A stretch of DNA of 64,000 bases. Source: Xanthostigma xanthostigma. Its lineage: Eukaryota > Arthropoda > Insecta > Raphidioptera > Raphidiidae. The position numbers and the translations under genes were made by a program. The stretch lies in contig OY754465.1 in assembly GCA_963575645.1 (NCBI GenBank), positions 37,211,501-37,275,500 of the forward strand, in the 5' to 3' direction. Below are positions 34,799 to 47,055 of this stretch, piece after piece (position 1 is the first letter of the stretch; every line of letters starts with the position of its first letter). The notes beneath the pieces are model-generated. The model was not told the DNA's origin, ran no database searches, and saw only the letters and a list, made by a program, of their open reading frames with translations.

Positions 34799-36614
34799 TG
34801 TACCTATAAGGAATACTAACGAAAAACTAATGTTGAATTTTTTTAAAAGACACGATATTTTATTTATTGTAGATTATAGACGCTCTACAACTAAGATAAT
34901 TATCGTTTTGTTAACAAATTACATTAAACCAAAACATCACAAAACACCCATGAGCGAAAGAAAGAATCGAACAGAAGACAGTCTTAGCCAAAGGCACGCA
35001 CTGACCACATTAACCATTACGAAGAAAACTTATCTCAAAGAAGAGATGACTGTGATCCTTGATTAACTATGTTTGGATGAAAAACGTCTTCGTAGCATAG
35101 AATTCAAAACAAAAGAAATACTATGGTAGAAATTGGATTTACTATACTGAAGTTTCTTGTAATTCTTAATAGAGTTCCGAAGATGACAAAAATATTTGTC
35201 AAAACGTCAGCATAATAAATGTACATTCTATCATAGTATTGCTTTTGTTTTTGATTCTATATGCTACGAAGAAGTTCTTCATCCAAACATCATAATTAAC
35301 CGTTACGTCAAACTGTTCTCAGGCACCATATATATTTTTGTGCATTGGTGCTTGATCGCCTAAAATATCTGCAGGATCAACTTAGTTCCGTGATTCCTAA
35401 ACATTTTTTATTTCCTATACCTACCCTGAACAAACTTTTCGTCCCTATACAACGCCCGAAACCTCAGAAGAGGGGTAGTGGGATCTTTGTGACAATTGTA
35501 GCAGAAAATTTGAAACAGAAATACAGCGAAACCAAATAAATGCTGGTAACGTACGTATGCTATAGATAATATGTTTAACAGGGTGATAATACGAAAAATA
35601 TTTTGAGCAAGTCCATTCTTTGATGAATACTGATATTTAATTATAAATGGTTTAAAAATTGTCTAATTAAACAGCCCGTCAAAAAAGTGCTTCATAAAAA
35701 TAAGGTCTTTACGACCGTGGTTTCAAGCAATGGATGTTCGCTATCCATCAATAAGAGATCAGTGGTTCAGACTGTACATATTATGTGACCTGACAATGGT
35801 TTTTTGTCTGAATTTCAACATATTGTTTTTAATTGAAATTGTACATCTCGAAAAGGAATAAATAAACTAATTTAAAATTTAAACCGAAATAACCTTGAAT
35901 TAATGGCCATAATTCACGCAGCGGTTTTAGAAGTCGAGGCAAATAATTTGCATACTTGCTCATTCAACAACCTGTTAAGTATAGGTATAGTTTAATTTTC
36001 TATTAAAACTAAAAATAATAAGAAACCTGTTCTAAAAATAGATTTGAACATCATTTTAAAATAAACGCTATAATAATATTTAAAGAAAAATCTATTTTAT
36101 TCAAAACAGCGTTCTGCGTAAAATTTCCCATTTTATCTCTAAACGTTATAAACAAAAATCACCGCGTAGGTACCTATTGCAAAAATATGAAATATGTACT
36201 TAATGATATTGTTAATGAACTGTAGAATAATTATTTTTAAGATCTTACTGGAAATTATTACATATAACTAAAATGTGTGAAAATGATCAGGAACCAATTT
36301 CTAACAAAATATTATTTCATAAAAATATAGCAAAAAGCTTCTTTTTTGCAACTGATAGCCGGTGACAAGAAAAACTTAATAAAAACATTGGGATATCGTA
36401 AACATCGTAAATACGACGTTAATATACGAAACAAACATTTCATAATTATATAAATAGCTCAGATTACGTAATAAGGTAAATAATATGAAAAACATTATTT
36501 ATCAAATATCAAAGTAGTCCTTATCTTAAAAGTTAACTAAAGATAACAAAAAATATATATAAGTACATTTAGGTTAAGTTAACATAAATTACATAAAAAA
36601 GCTGTGAAACTTAC
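34799..36614. other. no recognised gene
   Basis: Contains the hairpin at 35062-35300; otherwise AT-rich. Confidence 0.35.
35062..35300. mobile_element. inverted-repeat element
   Basis: 35062-35128 and 35224-35300 are inverted repeats sharing gtttggatga, cttcgtagcata, aaacaaaag and atactatg. Spacer about 95 bases; no coding sequence. Confidence 0.65.
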
Positions 36615-36627
36615 CTAAATCGTCCAT
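36615..36627 (-). CDS. candidate orphan gene, exon 1 (start)
   Basis: On the minus strand ATG GAC GAT TTA G is followed by a consensus gtaagt donor: a 13-base coding start (MDDL plus one base). That base joins the exon at 3869-3934 in phase to give MDDLG. The joined five-exon product is 68 residues and matches no family I recognise. The first intron would be 32.7 kb. The start faces away from the acylphosphatase gene, 1.7 kb off. The short length makes this the weakest exon. Confidence 0.35.
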
Positions 36628-38325
36628 TTTATGAATAGTACCGAATTGCACATATAATAGAACTTGAATACAAAGAAATAGGGAAAAAAGTAATGTCTAA
36701 ACACATAAAAACAATTATTTTTCACACTTAGCTGCCATATTATCACAATATACACGTTTGACAGTGAAAGTTCAACTCCCCGGTAGTACAATACACTCTA
36801 TTGGGGGAAACGAAATGTAACTAAAAAACGGTAAATTTGTTTTATAAAAAGCAAGAGCAGGAAATTTTTTTCCTGGCTAATTATTTAAAATTTTCACTAA
36901 TAAATAAATATTTAGGTACTTACCAACTCTGACAGGTATTTAGCTGTTATTTAGATATAAGTACTTATTTACTAACTGTAAAATTATCTAAATCCATTTC
37001 AAACATTTTTTTATTAGGTAACTAAATAATAACATAATTCAAATCTTACGTTAATGTATTGAATTTATATATTATTTGTTAATACATTTTTGTTTGAAAA
37101 ATTGGTCGATAAATTTATTTATTAAAAAATAATAAAATAATTATTAGAAAACAAAAATAATAACTTATAAAGATTATAAGCGTATTATAAATTTGTAATA
37201 TGACCACCTGCCAAATTATTAATTTAATTAATTAATTTTATCAAAATGGCGAATTGCCAGTTTTAAACTCATAGAGAAATCAGGGTTGTATTGAAATAAT
37301 TTCGTCAGTTGCAATCATTTAGTGTTGAAAAACATGTGCTTCAAGCGTCAATAAATCCATACAGAATTCGCTACAATTTTCTTATAATTTAGTTTAATAC
37401 CTAGGTACATTAAGTATATATTTTATTCGTTCGTTCTGCCCAAGCTGTAAGGAAAAAGGAACCATTGGCGCGCGAGTTACACCATAAAACCGATCACAAA
37501 TATATTTCAACTCATTCGCTGAGGAATCTGTACAGCATTCGCTATTGCTTTCTTATAATCTTTACCAGTTTTTACATGTCTAATTTTTTTCCAAATTTTA
37601 AACCTAAAGCTAATATTTTCGGAAATAACTGATAAGGAGGAGAGAAACGTACTTTTTTGAGGAAATATGTCTCTCCCCTCCTTGACTCTGGAAGTATTAG
37701 CACAGTATTGAGGCACTGTCTATCACTTATGGTAGGCAATCTGAATTCTGAACTATGGTATTACCTACTATTAGGATTCAATTTTTTTGAAAAATCAGGT
37801 ATGTACAAAGAGGCTGATAAAGATTACGAAAAAAGTGAATTCTAAACGGAAGTAGGTACCCACGTATGCTTGATCAGCTTTATTAGAGTAACCCTAAAAA
37901 TTTATAGTGCTGCCAACAATTGTCTTGTGCAGTCAGTTATGTAACTTTATTTGGGATCCTTACAAGCTACCAAGAAGAAATTTTTATAGAGCTGTAATAT
38001 TTTTTCCACCTCTGATAACATGTCTGATTGATTTAAGAATAATTGTTGCTGGCAGGATTAACGATTTCCCCACCTCATAAAAATACGAACGATTTCGTAA
38101 CAGGGCATCGCGACGCTGATAGATAATATTTAGATTTGTGGACGCTCGTGCTTTGTGAACTCTCTGCATCAGTTTTTAAATAGACGCCTTGTCTGATTCA
38201 CCACAATCTGTTCTGCACTACAAAACGAAAACAATATAAAATCTACATTCATACTATCTATACATTTATTGTTTGAACTGTTTGATGTTTTTATAAAAAA
38301 GAAAAAAAACAAAACAAAAAATAAT
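36628..38325. other. divergent intergenic region
   Basis: Lies between the candidate minus-strand start and acylphosphatase exon 1, so it may hold both promoters. Two minus-strand frames (37507-37716, 37984-38169) share an IRHV...GK motif but are not supported as genes. Confidence 0.35.
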
Positions 38326-38389
38326 ATGGGAATTCTTACTGCAGAACCTGTTGTTTCGGTTGAATTTGAAGTTTATGGGAATGTGCAAG
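38326..38389 (+). CDS. ACYP: acylphosphatase, exon 1
   Basis: From ATG at 38326 it reads MGILTAEPVVSVEFEVYGNV plus Q and one base, then a gtattc donor. VSVEFEVYGNVQG is the first beta strand and the start of the phosphate-binding loop of acylphosphatase, which hydrolyses the carboxyl-phosphate bond of acylphosphates in the cytosol. The start was chosen as the first in-frame ATG. An acceptor-like ttcttactgcag at 38332-38343 leaves open that the true exon begins slightly later with a different 5' exon. Confidence 0.85.
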
Positions 38390-39099
38390 GTATTCTTACT
38401 CTTACATGATTGTTTTTATCGTTTCAAATTTAGTTTAACCTTTTAGCCACTATAGTCTATAATCTACAATCGCTTTCTCTCAAATTTGATTTTTTCAAAT
38501 TTTAATACATACTACCTTTACCTACTACATAATTAACTAATCTTTATCAAATAACGTTTTGTGGATAAAAATTTGGTTACTAAGAAAGTCAATCTGTTAT
38601 TCCAAATCCGTTACTTATTTGATTCTGACCACGTGAAATATTGAACCTATGTATGTAATAAGTTATTCATCTCGATGAACGTACCTTACAATATAGAAAA
38701 AATTAACATACATATTTTTAAAAATATTATTTAGCCCATTTGTTTAAAGCGAGTATTTGATATTATTTAACTGCCAAAGGTATTTATGTGCAATATAGTC
38801 TGCTAAACAATTTTCGCATAATTCTAATTTTAGTTGTGTTTCTAAGGACTACATTATTATTTTTGTTAGATTGTAGACTGCATGAAATTTTTTCACGATG
38901 CACTCGGCTATTTTCTCATTTTGTAAGTTCAGAACAATGAACTGTAATAACCGCAATGCGTCCATTTGAAAACGAAATGTCTTTTTTCTATGACTGATAA
39001 AAGTTATAGCGAATTTCAAAATTATTTTTAATAAATAATAATATATGCATAATATACTCTTCATTCTTCAATTTATTATTCTTGAGTTATTCTAAATAG

Positions 39100-39226
39100 G
39101 TTGCTACTTCACTAAATACTGCCGTGATATAAGTACCGACTTGGGACTTGGAGGATGGGTAAAAAATTCAAAAAAAGGCACAATTGTTGGAAAAATGCAG
39201 GGACCTCGCGCAAATGTTGACCGAAT
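39100..39226 (+). CDS. ACYP: acylphosphatase, exon 2
   Basis: A 127-base exon between ctaaatag and gtaagt, in phase with exon 1. It reads GCYFTKYCRDISTDLGLGGW then VKNSKKGTIVGKMQGP. The GWVKN motif with the catalytic asparagine is present. The family's catalytic arginine (VQGVFFR type) aligns without gaps to Thr26 in QGCYFTK. If spliced normally the exon ends AT, completed by G in exon 3; unspliced it would stop at once (ATG TAA). Confidence 0.88.
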
Positions 39227-40027
39227 GTAAGTATTTCTTGATTAAATTAGTTCCATATTATACAGAGTGTTTTCTACAAAACGCCTTAAGCAGCAAGTCA
39301 TACTAACTTCGTTATTTATCATCCACTTTCAATAAACAAAAAACCTAGTGAAATAATTCTAGAATTACAATGACTACGAAAATGTCGTATACTATACAAT
39401 ATAAATGAAGCACTTTGAAAATTATTTTTTAAATTATTCTTTTTTAAGTTACTTACATCTAGATTGACAAATTCAAGCGTGATCAATTGTTATAAATAAT
39501 TTAACTGTTTATTTCTTTATAACTGCAGAACCAAAATTTGTCTATAGAACACACACGTGGGCGCTGATTGCACGGAATACTATTTGTGCAAGTATAGCTT
39601 ACACTTGACCGATTTTTGTTTTAATTTAATAGATATTTAGTTTCTGAACCCAACGATATAGAAAAAATTGACTTTGGTGCAATATTTGTTCGAAAAAATT
39701 AATAACATGCATAGGCGTAACAACGATTTTATCCTGGGGGGGGGGGGCAAATTTCAACTCTACTTACCATTACCAGCTGCCACTTATACATAATTTGAAA
39801 ACTGTTCATTGAAGCGAAATCGATCAACACGACTTTCTGGAGAAATTTCACAACAAAGAAAATATATGTAGATTTATTTTGTTATTTGTACGCACACAAC
39901 TAATATTCTTGAAAATCAATGCGACGCGTTACATACTCGTATAATTATCTAAAAAAAATTTCTACCAGACTGGCAGAATGATATATATAAAAAGTAGGTA
40001 TATATTTCAAAAATTGAGTGTCATGTT
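39227..40027. other. acylphosphatase intron 2, first part
   Basis: No feature recognised. The intron runs to 47055 and is 7.8 kb because of element insertions. Confidence 0.4.
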
Positions 40028-40409
40028 AATAAAAACTTTTTAACAAAAAAATTAAACCGCCGAAAAACTGAAAAGCAAAAAATAATAAATCTTTTTATTT
40101 AACTAAGTTCTATTTAAGTAGTTGAACGTATGTGACAATCTAGTATATCTAAGTAATTTTGAGTCGGCGTCAACAATCCTTCGCCGGAAATCTCTGAGAG
40201 TTCACGAGAGTTCTCTAATTTGATTTGGTTATTTCTTTTAGTGATCTTTGTTCATTGGTTGTTTGACGCCGACTCAAAATTACTTAGATATACTAGATTG
40301 TCACATACGTTCAACTACTTAAATAGAACTTAGTTAAATAAAAAGATTTATTATTTTTTGCTTTTCAGTTTTTCGGCGGTTTAATTTTTTTGTTAAAAAG
40401 TTTTTATTT
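40028..40409. mobile_element. foldback element in acylphosphatase intron 2
   Basis: Arms 40028-40173 and 40263-40409 are near-perfect inverted repeats (aataaaaactttttaacaaa at the outer end, gagtcggcgtcaa at the inner end) around a unique spacer of about 90 bases. No coding sequence. Confidence 0.85.
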
Positions 40410-40452
40410 TATAATTTTTTGTGGCTATATAATTTATAATTGTAATACACAA

Positions 40453-41035
40453 CTCAGCATGAAAATCTGTGAGTGAACAATAAATTACCCCTATTTTCCC
40501 ACCCTTAGGGTAGGAATTTTTTTTCCAAATTTATATGAGACCAACCTCGAGGTATACCCTATCCAATAAAAAAATAATTATCAAAATCGGACTACTCTGT
40601 AAAAAGTTATGTGTGGTCATACATTACAATCAGTGAGTAAACAATCAATCATCCCCTGTTTTCCTACCCTTAGGGTTGGAATTTTTTTACCAAATTTATA
40701 TGGGACCAACTTCGGGGTATACCCTTTCAAACAGAAAAATAATTATCAAAATCGGACTACTCTGTAAAAAGTTATGTGTGGTCATACATTACAATCAGTG
40801 AGTGAACAATCAATCATCCCCTGTTTTCCTACCCTTAGGGTTGGAATTTTTTTACCAAATTTATATGGGACCAACTTCGGGGTATACCCTTTCAAACAAA
40901 AAAATATTTATCAAAATCGGACTACTCTGTAAAAAGTTATGCGTGGTCATACATAAAAAAAAAAAAAAATAAAAAAAAAAATATACGCGTCGACTTGAGA
41001 ACCTCCTCCGTTTTTGTTTTTCGTCGGTTAAAAAA
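40453..41035 (+). repeat. 165-bp tandem repeat ending in a LINE-like tail
   Basis: Three units of about 163-165 bases, marked by gtgagt(g/a)aacaat at 40470, 40633 and 40798 and by atcggactactctgtaaaaa. They are followed by an A-rich stretch and cgcgtcgacttgagaacctc then gtcggttaaaaa. Such an ending is common for a dispersed insect retroelement, so this is probably its repetitive 3' UTR. Confidence 0.7.
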
Positions 41036-41918
41036 ACATTAAGAATATGGTCTTCTAGTATTATTTCTAGAATGTTAGGTACCTATTTATTTTATTTTTA
41101 ATTGAGGCATTTTTTAGGAAACATTCTTTTGGTCATTGTTGATTGTTTTTAGGGTTCCGTACCAAACTGGTAAAAACGGAACTTATGGCAAGATTCAATA
41201 ATTGTCCGATTGTCTAGACTCTAGGTTGTCACAACTCGTATGTCTGTAACTACTAAACTGTTAATCATAATTAATCATTTTGTAAATATCTCAGAGGTTA
41301 TAGTTTTACCCAAACAAATTTGCTTCCTCTATGGCCAATAAAATGAAAATTAAAAAAAAAATGTTATTTAGTAGTGGCATATTGTTGGAAAGAACACACT
41401 TTAAAATGAACCGTTTATGACTTAAGATTTCTCAATATATCGGTGATGTAATGAATACCAAAATAGCATCTAGAATTTTCTTTTTAGAAAATTATTGGCA
41501 ATAACAAGGTCATGTTTACAATTAACAGCTCTTGTTTTTATTTTCACCAGCTGTTGGTAACATAAAAACTTAAATGAAAACAAATAATTCGTATTTTTCT
41601 CTGAAATGAATTGGACAGTTTGGACATGTATTTTACATGCTTCATAATGCATTACTATTAACTTGACAAAACAGATGACTTGATTTGAAAACTAATTTAG
41701 ATCTTATGCGAGAAATGCTGATGACTCCTCATGTAATTATTAATTAGTTAAAGCGCTCAATTTGAACAGTGATTCTGAATCGACTCATTGTAAATTCAGC
41801 ATTGTTGTCTGAATGCCAAGATGTCGTGGTATATTAATAGGATTGTAACGGTTGACAGTTTGAGCTGTATTCTACATTTATGTTCTAATAAATATTGACT
41901 TGCTCTAAAGACTTAATT
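41036..41918. other. acylphosphatase intron 2, no recognised feature
   Basis: AT-rich, with an agggttccgtaccaaac word at 41152 also present inverted near 23450. Confidence 0.35.
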
Positions 41919-42609
41919 ACATTGAGCGAGTTTACAAGCTGCTTGTTGGCGAGTTTAGAAGCGGGCGAGTTGGCTAGTGAGATACGGATGATGACACACA
42001 AACTTCTCACTCGCTCACTAGCCAACTAGCTAACGAACCACGTATTGTGAATTTGTTGTTGTTTTTCTTTCATTTCCTGTTCTTGTGTTAAGTGTCTAAA
42101 ATGAGCATTCCATCTACCATCTGCAGTAAATCATTAAAATGGGTACATTCTAATCTCAAAATATTGCGATAAGCCAAATGATCTTCGTCCTTCAACTCTT
42201 TCACAGTAAACTGATCGATGCACCATATTTCCAACGTCTTTCTATCCATGATTTCACCCACACCCTTCTCTGCCTCAATTTGTGCTTTTCTTTTTTTTAA
42301 CTCCTTTTTGATAGCATGAGCTAAAATAACGATTCCCGCACGAACTACTTCCGTCGACATTTTGTAGACACTGAAACCAGAAACTACCAAGACGCATCTA
42401 GTTCACTAGCAATATGATGACACACGGCTAGTTTACTAGCTAACAATCCTAAACGCCAGCGAGTAGCGAGTAAAGTTGACCGGCTTTCAACTTTACTCGC
42501 AGATAGTTTACAATCTGCTACTTGGCTAGTAAACTGATTACACTGAGCGAGTTTACTAGCAACTAGCGAATTCGCCAACAAGCAGCTTGTAAACTCGCTC
42601 AATGTAATT
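41915..42609. mobile_element. PIF/Harbinger-like element in acylphosphatase intron 2
   Basis: Element 41919-42605 (687 bp) has ends acattgagcgagtttacaag and the exact complement, flanked by AATT on both sides. Subterminal regions are full of ctag/gctagt words. It carries a nuclease N-terminal remnant on the minus strand (42088-42390). The duplication size is uncertain because the flanks are palindromic. Confidence 0.8.
42088..42390 (-). pseudogene. Harbinger nuclease N-terminal remnant
   Basis: The frame of 100 codons includes LEIWCIDQFTVKELKDEDHL then AYRNILRLECTHFNDLLQMV. This resembles the N-terminal region of HARBI1-type nucleases (R.W..., Y.N.LR....F..LL..V). No catalytic region remains. 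It sits inside a 687-bp element with Harbinger-like ends. Confidence 0.55.
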
Positions 42610-43063
42610 GAGCCTAAGGAATGACTCTAAGCTTAGGCCCACAAGCAGGTCAACTTATGCAATAACATGACACAGTCACATAGTAGAAACATTTAGCATA
42701 GCCGTAACTAGAAGTAATGTCTGATCCATCTTAGAAGAATTAATTATTAAAAAATAACACGTATTCAATGTATTCTCAACAACACAAACCACAGAACTGA
42801 TCAGGTAGGATGGGATCCGGCGTACCCCAGCTTTAAATATGACGAAATGAGTGGAAATCATGGTGGAAATATTTCCACCATGACAGAGCCAGATGAGACT
42901 GAATACGAGTAGTATAACTATGAATGTTTGTCTGTCTGTCAGTTTGTTTTTTCAGGCTTAATTGAAAACTGCAGAACCGATTATGATCGGTTGTTATACA
43001 TCAGGGCATTGAATTTGAATTCAGTCAACGATTTCGGAATAGAATAAGGTTGAGATGCGTGTC

Positions 43064-43263
43064 TAATAGTGCTAACACACGGTCGAACTTGGTCCGGTCC
43101 GACAACGGACATGGTACGGCGGATCTTGCAACAGACGACCGAATCTGTTCCCATCGAACCGGGCGGACACGCAGACTACTGTACAGACGAACAGATTTGG
43201 TACGGAGCGGACCAGATCCGCTGTCCGCTTCGAAACAAGTTCGACCGTCTGTTAGTACTATAA
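43064..43263. mobile_element. 194-bp GC-rich MITE with TAA duplication
   Basis: Element 43067-43260 has ends tagtgctaacacacggtcga and tcgaccgtctgttagtacta, with TAA at 43064-43066 and 43261-43263. It is much richer in GC than the flanks. The three frames that stay open across it are a composition effect. Confidence 0.8.
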
Positions 43264-43362
43264 TAAAGGCCAAAAATAAACGCAAGGACGCGGGTATAAA
43301 CCAGTTGATGCATTTCGTGTATTCATTTTTAATGTAATTAAGTACCGTATTTTATCTATAGG

Positions 43363-43550
43363 TAGGTATATACTATAAAACTCAAAATCAAAATTTGTCC
43401 GTCCGACAAAAAGGTTTGGACGGTAACTCCGATAATCATGAAATTTGGACACAACATTCATTTCGGTAAAATAAGATGAATGTGCGTACTCATGACACCC
43501 CCCCCCCCATTAATTCATTTACACCCGGGTGAAACCGGGACGGATCGCTA
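43363..43550 (+). mobile_element. Helitron-like element, family H2
   Basis: From tatactataaaactcaaaat to gggtgaaaccgggacggatc then gctag. Shares aatttgtccgtccgacaaaa and aaatttggacacaacattca-type words with the copy at 8585-8931, in opposite orientation. Confidence 0.6.
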
Positions 43551-43943
43551 GTATATGAATTAAAAAGAAAAAATTGCACGTGAGTTGGGATCTAGGGGTG
43601 GTAAAAAATAAGTGTTTACGGAGACTAAAATAGAGAGAATATGTTCTAATCCGCTTGTGTTTGTCAACATGTCTAGGTATGTTCGACTGAAAGCCAATCA
43701 ATTTTTAAATATGTAGATCAAAGATTTAGGTGTAGGTCGCGACGCAATTCTAGAACATTATTACGTAGGTCACATTATTGAGAATTTATTCAATAAATCG
43801 ATTTGGCAGCTCTACAAATATGCACTTTAATACACAATATGGTATACAAATTATAAAACTTTTCAACATTGCCTTTTAATTAAACATTAACTTTCCGTCC
43901 TGGATTTGCTCGGACAGATTTAGGTTGTCGCTCTTTTGTTGTA

Positions 43944-44690
43944 ATACACAGAATGTTCAAAAAGTCCCGCAACGCCTGAATATCTCAGAGATTAAGTTTT
44001 TTTGGAAAATGTTGCGAATGAAAGTTGCTCAACTCGTTGTAATGTATTTTTCGGTCACAAAAATTCCTCCCAAGGAGGTGCACCCGTGGGGGGCAGGGGA
44101 TAACTCCGAAATTTTAAATGGTAATCGCAATTTTTTTTTATTGTGTCGAGTTCATCGGCAAAAAAAGACATCTTTTGTCCCAAACTTTTTTTTGTTCAAG
44201 CTACAGATCACCGAGTACGCGGGTAAAATTTTCCAAGTTATCCTACATCCACTCAAATAAAATTTGTTCAGGTCAAGGAATTATACTCTTTTACTTGACC
44301 TTGATTACAATCTTAAAGATATTTTGTCGTTTTTAAAGTGGAATTCACATTTCTATTCGAGATTAATAAAACACCACTATACGTTGTATGATTGAGACCC
44401 CCTACAAAATTTTACTCCGTGTACTCGGTGATCTGTAGTTTACCAAAAAAAGTTTGGAACAAAAGATGTCTTTTTTTGCTCGAAGAGCTCGATCAAATAA
44501 AAAAAATTGCGGTTGCCATTTAAAATTTCGGAGTTACCCCCTTTCCCCCGACGGGGGCACCCCCTTCGGAGAAACTTTTGACCGAAAAATACATTACAAC
44601 GAGTTGAGCAACTTTCATTCGCAACATTTTTCAAAAAAACTTTATCTCTGAGATATTCAAGCGTTGCGGGACTTTTTGAACATCCGGTAT
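43944..44690. mobile_element. foldback element in acylphosphatase intron 2
   Basis: Arms of about 290 bases (43944-44237 and 44406-44690) are inverted repeats with ends gttcaaaaagtcccgcaacg and complement, and inner words gatcaccgagtac. Spacer about 165 bases. No coding capacity. Confidence 0.8.
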
Positions 44691-44732
44691 GGTTGTAGGG
44701 TATCTACATACAGGAGAAGCAAGTTTTTAAAC

Positions 44733-45155
44733 AATGGGCGTGTTTGGCCGAAGTAAGTATTTACTAAATTTAGTAAGTCACTCACTATACTTACAAAATT
44801 TTCGGCCGGAACACAAAATAAGTGCTAACGCAGTAAGTATGGCTTGATATAAGACGCCATTTTGCTTATTGTTGATGTAAAATTGTAAACAAAACAGACA
44901 GCAACAGACTTGTCATTTATCCATTTGCAACTATTTACATGAATTAAATTATATTGATAAAAGTACTGTCAATTATATTCAGCCTATATGAGGTTATGTA
45001 CGGGATATAACGTAAACCAGTGTTTTGAGTTATGTCAAGCCAGTAAGTCTGTCCTGGCCGAAAAGCGCTATAGTCAGCTTGTAAGATTTTAATTTTTTTA
45101 TGCTAACTGGCTTACTAAGTTTAGTAAGTACTTACTTCGGCCAAACACGCCCAAT
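44733..45155. mobile_element. MITE with long inverted ends
   Basis: Element 44736-45152 has ends gggcgtgtttggccgaagta and the complement, extended by tttagtaagt palindromes. AAT is on both sides (44733-44735, 45153-45155). Length 417 bp, no coding sequence. Confidence 0.75.
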
Positions 45156-47055
45156 GAAAGAGTTTTTGAAATTGGTTCAGTCCGTCTTGAGATTACCCGT
45201 CGCATATAAACATACACAATTTTCCTCTTTAAGAGTCAAAACACAGTATCCTAGAAAAGGAGCTGGCAATTTTTTTATATGGATAGTACATTTTAGAATT
45301 TTTTTGAGAGTTGTAAAAACAAATTGAAAAATACGGATTATTTGCAATGAATTGATGTAGGTACATATTTGAGTTAGGTATAACTTTTACCATTCCAACC
45401 CACAAGTGGGTAATGGTACTAGTTTAGGTCAAAAATCACTTTTCAAAAATTTTACAATATCTTTCCGTTGTGATGTCCCCCGAATACAAAAAACATATTT
45501 TTGGAAAAACTCTGTGCGTCTGTTAGTCTGTGAACACGATACAGGTCAAACAGAAGAGCGGATTGAAACCAAATTTTAGGAGGATGTTTGGTATGCAAAT
45601 ATGAAGGGCCCCCTATTGTTTTTGAGGAAAATCGGCGCATGCGCAGAAAAGATATGCTAAAACGGTGTTTTTTATATAATAATGGTACACTTTTTATAAC
45701 GGCTTATTATTCTATTTATTTTTTCAAGAAAGTTTTGTTAATTTTTTTTCTAAACTTTAGTTTCGGAAATATTTTGAAGTTAAAAAAAATCAGCCGCTCT
45801 TCTGTTTTATGGATCTCAGAAATAAACTTACTAGTTAGGCATGCTTTGATTAATTTTTACATGACGTGGAACATATTATAACCATGGCAACGAATAGTTA
45901 ATATATTGAATACTAGTCATTACTCGCGTCACCTCACGCGATATCAGATATTTTATTTTCTTTATTTATAATCAAATGTCAACATTTTGGAAGTTGGAAT
46001 GGTCCCGTTGCCCAATTGGCTGGATTTTTTTCATGGACAAGGTTTCCGGAATAAATCAAAGTAGATAAAAAAATGACTTTGTTGACCTGTGGCGTAAATT
46101 GGTTTTTGGCTCGGGGGCTGTGAGGAACGGGGTGTATCCGACCATTTTACCAATCAATTCAATATAAGTAAAAGTATCTGAATTGGCAAAAAATATGATA
46201 TGTAGAAAGATCTAATAAAGTTTTTCAATGAAAAAAAAAAACCCTTTGCACTCCGGGAGTGCCGGCAGAAGTGAAAACTTGAATATTAACGTCTTACGAA
46301 TTTTCGATCAAAATGGTTTGTATCATAGATTGCATTTTTATGTACGATATTTTAACGCTAGATGTCTAACGTTGTATAAATAAAAGTTTTCGTCTTACGC
46401 ATTTTCGATCAGGACACGTGACCCTGACGCGAGTTTAACATTTTTTACTTATTACAAAAAAAGTGTACAACGCCGCTAAAGAAGTTTTCACTTCAAAAAA
46501 AAAAACACGGGTGTGCAAATTTTTTTCGTACCTAACTTTCATCATAGCGTGATGGATTAATATTAGAGCTTTTAATCCAGCTACTGAAGTCGAGCTATGA
46601 TTTTTAACTCGAATATAGGCGATTTGAAAAAAGCTTACTTAATATAAAGTAGTAAAATTGAAGTATCCCGCCCGTTTTATTTACCTACTTCTTATAGTTT
46701 TGTTCACATGTTTTAAAAACATGAACAAATTTGTTTTCGAAAGCTCAGAGAAGTTTCCGAATCGCAAGCAATGAAAATTGTCACTTTTCTTCCAGAATAC
46801 AACACTCAGCGATATGGGTGGTGGCTATTCATGAAGGAAATTGAATGTCAGGCACTGATGTTTTTGAAGAGCTATGTGGGGTTTGTGATCCACTGTTAGT
46901 TTGCCGATCCCTGCCCTAGAATTTCTTAAATTTGAGCTTTTATTTAGCTAAATGTTAAGAATGTTCAGGATTTTCATCAATATTCCTCGAAATTTTTAAA
47001 GATGTGACGATTTTATACAAAATCTCTAAAATATATATTTTATGATCTTCAACAG
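45156..47055. other. acylphosphatase intron 2, last part
   Basis: A hAT-type terminus seems present near 46900 (gtttgccgatccctgcccta), without a matching partner. Possible weak inverted ends at 45393 and 45995 (accattccaac). No exon seen. Confidence 0.35.

Noticed and set aside
37507..38169. Two minus-strand frames sharing an IRHV...GK motif
   Set aside because: Similarity is short, DNA around it aligns poorly, and no splice or family evidence supports a gene.
43050..43337. Overlapping frames of 64-95 codons around 43.1-43.3 kb
   Set aside because: Explained by the GC-rich 194-bp MITE, which is open in several frames.
45390..46005. Possible element with ends accattccaac
   Set aside because: Only 11 bases match and no target duplication is visible.
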